Under the pieces are notes generated by a model. That model was given only the letters and a program-made list of their open reading frames with translations. It made no database searches and had not been told where the DNA came from. A DNA stretch of 64,000 bases from Blakeslea trispora (taxonomy: Eukaryota > Mucoromycota > Mucoromycetes > Mucorales > Choanephoraceae). Made by a program: the position numbers and the translations under genes. Shown piece by piece: positions 59,059-64,000 of this stretch (its first letter is position 1; the number at the start of each line of letters is the position of its first letter). The stretch covers positions 1 to 64,000 of the forward strand of contig JAIWNE010000026.1 in assembly GCA_025331445.1 (NCBI GenBank), given 5' to 3'.

Positions 59059-59079
59059 TGTTGATCGTTTTACGCCATA
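59059..59079. repeat. 21-nt repeat copy, inverted relative to 55838
   Basis: Second copy of the sequence described at 55838-55858. The plus-strand reading is NC.VDRFTP followed by a stop, so this copy is broken. Confidence 0.55.
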
Positions 59080-60113
59080 ATTTTGCTGCTCTTCATATTA
59101 CAAAGAAAATTGGAGCCACAGTAACGCTTGTACCATTAAGAAAAAGTTCATTTAATAAAACCTATACAAATGTGTGTGTATATTTGTCGGTACCAGCTGA
59201 TTGCTCATTCGTTTCAATGAAATATATGGATAATAGCAATTAATATTGATCACTTATTGAGTAACAATTCTTTTCCCGTCCAAGAGATCATGAACCAAAG
59301 AGAGTAACAGGATGTTTATGGTGTTTCAAATATATTAAAAAACAAGGGGTAATGGCGTAGAGGAAGGTTTGAGAGAGAAAACCTTCGTCAAAATACTATC
59401 AAATACTACGTTGCTTTAATTAAAAGAAGGTTGTTCATCCAAACTCACAAAAAAAAGGCAAAAATGAGGAGGGATTTTTCTTTTCCTCATCTACATGTGT
59501 TTCTTTTGAAAAAATATAATAAAAGAAAACAAAGCAATATACATATTGACCCTCCTCCCTCTCAAATTGCTCACAAAATGTTTCACCCTCTGCTTTAATT
59601 CAAAAGTATAAACCTCCCTCAAATTACTGAAGTTATCATCTCCGATCTAAATAAACATAAGCAGTTCTTTTTCAGATACCTATGTGAAGAACAATAAACC
59701 TTGTTAGATGATACAGAATTAACAATAGGAGACCAGGTGCCGAGATTATTGTTTTCTTCTTTCTTACCCAAAAAGTAAACACTGTTATATTGTGTTACAA
59801 AAGAAAGAAACACATGTGCTCAAAACATCCTTTTTTTGTCTATCTCATTCATAAGAAACAGTTCAAGCTTTCCATTTTTTTAAAAGAGAGAAAACTGTTC
59901 TAACAGTCCCACAAAGTGATTCAATATAAGATTATGTGAATGCAGCATAGACATATATTGTATGACTGTATATATATATATATTTTCAAGGAAAAAGAAT
60001 AATTAAATAGCGTGATGGAATGTATATAAGAAACAAAAATAGAGAGAGAAGCAAATATATATGTATATATAAGCATAAAGTGAAACTATGACATGTATAG
60101 GATGATAATGAGA

Positions 60114-63078
60114 TTAAGCATATTGTTTGGTGATAGTGCCTTGGGATGAGTTTAAGGTGTATCTGTTCTTTTCGAATTGTTCAGAATGGAAGAAAGACTG
60201 AACATCTTGAATGTTCAATCCCTTAGCTCTTGATTCAAATTCGGCAAAAGACACTGTCACTTCTGTTGGAAGTCTTCTATGACGCAGTTGATAGAGCTTA
60301 CGCTTTTCAGAACAAATATCATCCAAAGCAGCAAATAAAAGTTCATAATCATCTCGAGAATCACGAATAAATTTAAAGAAGCGCTAAGAAAAAAAAGAGA
60401 GAGAGAATCAGTTTTGAACCATTTCTTTATATGTTTCATCACTACTTACACGACGCAGTGTCTTCATCATACTGAATTTCTGTGCACTAATGAAACTGTC
60501 CAAGGCAACACGAATGGCCATATCTACATCATCTGAACGAACATATTCTCTAAGGTGCATCTTGGCATTGGCTTCAGCTAAACGAATCATGGATTCGAGG
60601 TGACGAACAGTAATGGGAATACTGCCACTAGCAAGTGATTCTCTTCTCAATTCAGAATAAAGGCGAGACAACTTGTCTTCGTCTACTTGTTGTAATTTGG
60701 GATGCACCTTTTCACGGGCATACATGATATATTTCTTCAACAAATCTTGATCAATGATATCAGCATCCTTATCGCTTGGTTGAGCAAACTTGCCATCTGC
60801 TTGGTTATGCAGAGGGTGACTGCGGATATGACTACCGATGACATTGGTGGCCAATGTCAGATCTTGTTCAGGATCAACCAGGTCCTTGACAACACAGAGA
60901 ACATCAAAACGAGACAAGATGGGTTCAGTCAACTCAACATTTTGAGAGAAAGGAATGGCAGAGTTGTATCGACCACGAATAGGGTTAGCAGCAGCCAAGA
61001 CTGAACATCTGGCCTGTAAGGTAGTCACGATACCTGCTTTGGAAATAGAGATAGACTGTTGTTCCATGGCTTCGTGAATAGAGGTACGATCAGCATCATT
61101 CATCTTGTCAAATTCATCAATCAAACAGACACCGCGGTCAGCAAGCACAAGAGCACCACCTTCTAGAGTCCATTCACGGGTGACAGGATCTTTATGGACA
61201 GAGGCTGTCAAACCGACAGCACTGGCACCTTGACCTGTAGTGAAAACAGCACGATGGGCCGTCTTTTCAACGTACTTGAGGAATTGTGATTTAGCAGTAC
61301 CAGGATCACCCAACATCAAGATGTTGATATCACCACGAATGATATGTTTGCCCTGAATGTTCTTGGGCACACCACCAAACAAGGCCAAAGCAATAGCACG
61401 CTTGATATCATCATGACCATAGATTGAGGGAGCAATACTCTTCATAATCTTCTTACCAATACGTTTGTCTTTACCCATAGCCAAAATCTTACTTGTATCA
61501 TCTTCTGTCAAACGATAGGCAGCAAACATGTCTTCTTTCTTACTAATGAAATTGGCTTCCACAATTGTAGCAAATACAGGGAATCCGTTTTTCGTACTAA
61601 GCGAAGCATCAAAGTTGTTACGGTAAATACCAATGACCTCTACTTCTTCACCAGGCTTGGCTTGATCGATCAAATCCCAAAGACAAATGACTTCTCTATG
61701 GCGAGGAAGACGACCAGGTGGTACAGTTCCAGGTGATTCTTGAATGGTCAACTTTTGGTAGTTTCGATAGACTGTCTGTTCCATGTTCACGTTAAAGGGA
61801 CCTCTGCTTTGACAACTAGGACAGGCGTTGATCTTGATTTCATTATGAATGTCTTGGTAGAAAGGACCCAAAAGGGCAGTACACTTGGCACAGTTATACT
61901 TGACCCATTTCAATTGAGGGAAGACACCAGTACGACGAGTGACCACACCCGAGACACGGACCAAGGTGTTCAAATGGTACTGTCTCAACTCACGCAACGT
62001 GTTCTTGACTGGTAAGTCAGTAATACGAACATGGATTTCACGATGAATACGCTCATAAGCAGGGAATTGCATAAGTGTGACTTCCAGAGCAACTTCGTCA
62101 AGGATTTTGAGCATAGAGATAGGTGCATTTGACAAGAAATAAGCCAAAATGGTCTTGTCGGAAGCAGACAGATTTTCATAGTTGACTTCGAATGATTCCT
62201 TATTACGTTCACCCATATCTCTGATACGCTCACCATAAACAGAGGTACCGTGTTCATCCACATATGTTTGTAAAAAGTCCTTGAATTCGCGCTTAATGGC
62301 TCTACGTACAGATTCTCTGTTGATCCATGCATCCAATGAAGTGTCTTTCACGTTGGCGAGGTCGTTCAATGACATCTCAGGCTATACATATATAAAATGT
62401 TTAACTATATTGAGCAAATACAATATAAAGGTCATCCTGATTTCCCTCCTTTTCTTTTTACTTACCACACCATCCTCGTCTTGATCGAATTGTTCAGCCT
62501 CATAAATATGACGGTGTCTTCTGACAGGAGGTAAGCTATCATTAACTTCATCATCCAGACCATAAATAAAAGCACCGGCAACTCGGCCTTCTCTTCTTCT
62601 AATTTCAATATCACGTCTATTCAAGTTATTGTCTAAAGCATTACGAGCTCCAATATCTAAAGCTTCATATTGTTGATCATCAATGCCTTCATTTTCATAA
62701 TTATCGAGCTTCTCATTAGGTAGATAATCTCTGTACATAAAAGCAGTTAGAAAACATAGACTGGTGATAGGATGGGGAATTATTGTTTACCTCTCGACAT
62801 TCTGGAAAATATCAATGCCTTCCTCGTCAGACTCTTGACCATTTCCAACATAAGAGTTGTCTACAATATCGTCTTCTTCAGCTTCGTTACGGTATTCAGC
62901 TTCAGAAAAGAAAGGTGCAGGAGAAGAAGGAAACAAGGAAGAAGGTTCAGGGGAGTCACCTTCGTTGGCGTCACTGTTTCTTCTTCTTTTACGCTGAGAT
63001 TGTTGATAAGACTTTTTAATAGAAAGAAAGTTAGGTCGCTTCTAAAAAAAGAAAAAGTTTGTTTGGCCTGCATACCAT
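60114..63078 (-). CDS. MCM2: DNA replication licensing factor MCM2
   Basis: Subunit of the Mcm2-7 replicative helicase. Five coding exons: 63078-63076 (ATG only), 63041-62791, 62730-62466, 62381-60450, 60383-60114, about 906 residues. The N-terminus is basic then acidic and Ser-rich, the histone-binding and kinase-target tail typical of MCM2. The zinc finger ligands are Cys337, Cys340, Cys360 and Cys363. Walker A is GDPGTAKSQ (from 531), Walker B LIDEFDKM (Asp595, Glu596) and the arginine finger SRFD (663-666). A winged-helix-like C-terminus ends the chain. MCM2-type sequence rather than other MCMs is indicated by [27 protein letters not shown] and ALLGPFYQD. The first intron (33 nt) directly after ATG is needed because an in-frame TAG precedes the [10 protein letters not shown] exon and no Met lies before residue 176. 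Confidence 0.96.
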
Positions 63079-64000
63079 GATAGCTTTGTGATATCTACAA
63101 AAAAAAAAAAGAGAGAAAACAAAAAATAAAATTTTTTGGGTTCCTTTTCTTTCTTGCTGTCTTTCTCTCATTTGCTTAAAACGCGTCCATCAAAAATCAT
63201 CGCGACTATGACTGCTTTTTTCTCAAAAATCGCGCCCTTTTACAGTTTTTTGGGCGATTTCGTCCTCAATGAACTCAGTTGTGCAGAAATAGCTAGCTTT
63301 TGACTCAAAAAACTGTATAACAAATAAAAGAGCGTAGAGAAATCTAATAACCTGAAGAACAATAATTGATGGCTGTTAATTGACAATCCGTAGCTTTGTT
63401 CGCTTAAGTGAAGTTGCCTTATTCGAATAAAAAGTGATGATTCCAGAAGACCCTTGATGTATTGCTTCTGTTTAAATACCGCATAGTTTTAACATATACT
63501 GCATTGACTATGTGATCAAATAGGCTCAATTGATCTTCTCATGCTTAGTGTAACTCAATAATCCTGGTTAGATGTTGAATTAAAAGCGTTAACTCTAACA
63601 GAGAATACATTATATTGTTAATATTATACCTTCAAAGTTCGTCAAGAGATGTTATCTTCAATCTGTCGGATACTTCTTCTGGTGCATAGCTTACTCGGGT
63701 TCTCGCCTGATGAGGCTAAAACAATTGAAGAAAAATAACAGTTGAAAAAACTGAGCATAAAAATCAAAATGTCAAGTGCGTATTGAAATAATTAATGAAC
63801 TACTGGGATTGAAAAGTCGCATTTAGATAAAATATGGAGTTGCTGTCTCTCATATTCTAAAGGGATTGGAATCTTACAAAACTACAGAACTCAAAAGTCA
63901 AAATACCAAGAAAATATATGAGCACATGTAAGTTATGTTTAGGTTTCATTATTTAGAACGTTACTAATCATCACTGTTTTTGCAGTTTGATAATACACGC
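63079..64000. other. MCM2 upstream region and unassigned sequence
   Basis: 63079-63300 is the MCM2 promoter with cell-cycle-type motifs. From 63300 to 64000 only AT-rich sequence with no supported gene is seen. A gene starting beyond the window cannot be excluded. Confidence 0.45.
63181..63186 (-). promoter_or_regulatory. MCB element (ACGCGT) in MCM2 promoter
   Basis: The palindrome ACGCGT, the MBF/MluI cell-cycle box of fungi, lies about 105 nt upstream of the MCM2 ATG. Nearby are ATCGCGCCC (63229-63237) and TTGGGCGATTTCG (63249-63261), E2F/MBF-like cores. This fits G1/S control of MCM genes. Confidence 0.55.

Larger units (their letters stand above)
57813..60113. other. Intergenic, ~2.3 kb, with a CT microsatellite
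   Basis: AT-rich. It contains a (CT)n microsatellite at 58651-58712, a 21-nt repeat copy at 59059-59079, and a short TA run near 59970. ORFs 58214-58420 (-), 59061-59243 (+) and 59619-59813 (-) have no motif. The MCM2 3' end lies near 60000-60113. No gene is supported. Confidence 0.45.

Noticed and set aside
1..64000. tRNA genes, rRNA or CRISPR arrays
   Set aside because: I looked for GGTTCRA-type B boxes with pairable stems and for regularly spaced repeats and found none. GGTTCAA-like matches near 1630 and 40170 lack the rest of a tRNA fold.

Overview
This is nuclear DNA of an early-diverging filamentous fungus, most likely a mucoralean (Rhizopus/Mucor-like). It is strongly AT-rich and densely intronic. 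Most introns are about 50-70 nt, with GTAAGT-like donors and TAG/CAG acceptors. The genes include fungal-specific families (Vac7, a Sog2 domain, a Crz1-like zinc finger, an Nha1-type antiporter) beside general eukaryotic ones. Long T and A tracts separate the genes. The species cannot be fixed from sequence alone. For most genes I rebuilt exon structures by hand from splice signals and reading frame; the joins keep frame throughout.

Layout: 303-1897 (+) NAD kinase, convergent with 2008-4051 (-) a Na+/H+ antiporter. 6029-8809 (-) is a TMEM62-like membrane metallophosphoesterase and 9123-10284 (-) an endosomal/vacuolar Qa-SNARE. 11953-14288 (+) is NADPH-cytochrome P450 reductase, followed on the minus strand by an OXLD1-like protein (14455-15052), a stand-alone Sog2-domain protein (15260-16496), an F-box-like protein (16780-18117) and isoprenylcysteine methyltransferase (18541-19459). 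20810-23077 (+) is a SAPS-domain phosphatase subunit, and 23503-23721 (-) a small secreted peptide precursor. 25457-27072 (-) is NADP-isocitrate dehydrogenase. 28779-29404 (+) is a DUF202 membrane protein, then dihydropteridine reductase (29548-30595, -) and Vac7 (30722-32714, -). A broken PD-(D/E)XK-type repeat gene lies at 33763-34607 (-), then a GT2-like glycosyltransferase (34867-37491, -) and a membrane PHP-domain protein (40673-42219, -). 43056-43889 (+) is ribosomal protein uS5 (RPS2), followed closely by WDR6 (44067-47686, +). bL36m (47811-48020, -) and a TFIIIC subunit 6-like protein (48767-49282, -) follow. After a gene-poor 4.8 kb comes a Crz1-like zinc-finger protein (54093-54950, -), then about 5 kb with a long inverted repeat, and finally MCM2 (60114-63078, -).

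Most genes are unrelated housekeeping functions, not one pathway. Loose themes are vacuole/endosome and ion homeostasis (antiporter, Qa-SNARE, Vac7, Crz1-like factor), translation (uS5, bL36m, WDR6, TFIIIC) and NADP(H) supply and use (NAD kinase, CPR, NADP-IDH, dihydropteridine reductase). I found no convincing new multi-gene system. The items most worth a second look are the Kex2-type secreted peptide precursor, the ~400 bp near-identical inverted repeat holding a (CA)n tract, two inferred GC-AG introns with the same donor hexamer, the 15-nt and 28-nt internal exons, the ATG-only first coding exon of MCM2, and the head-to-head partial duplication in the nuclease-like pseudogene.

Limits: no homology search was possible. 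Family calls rest on motif recognition, and several small ORFs and decayed stretches remain unidentified.
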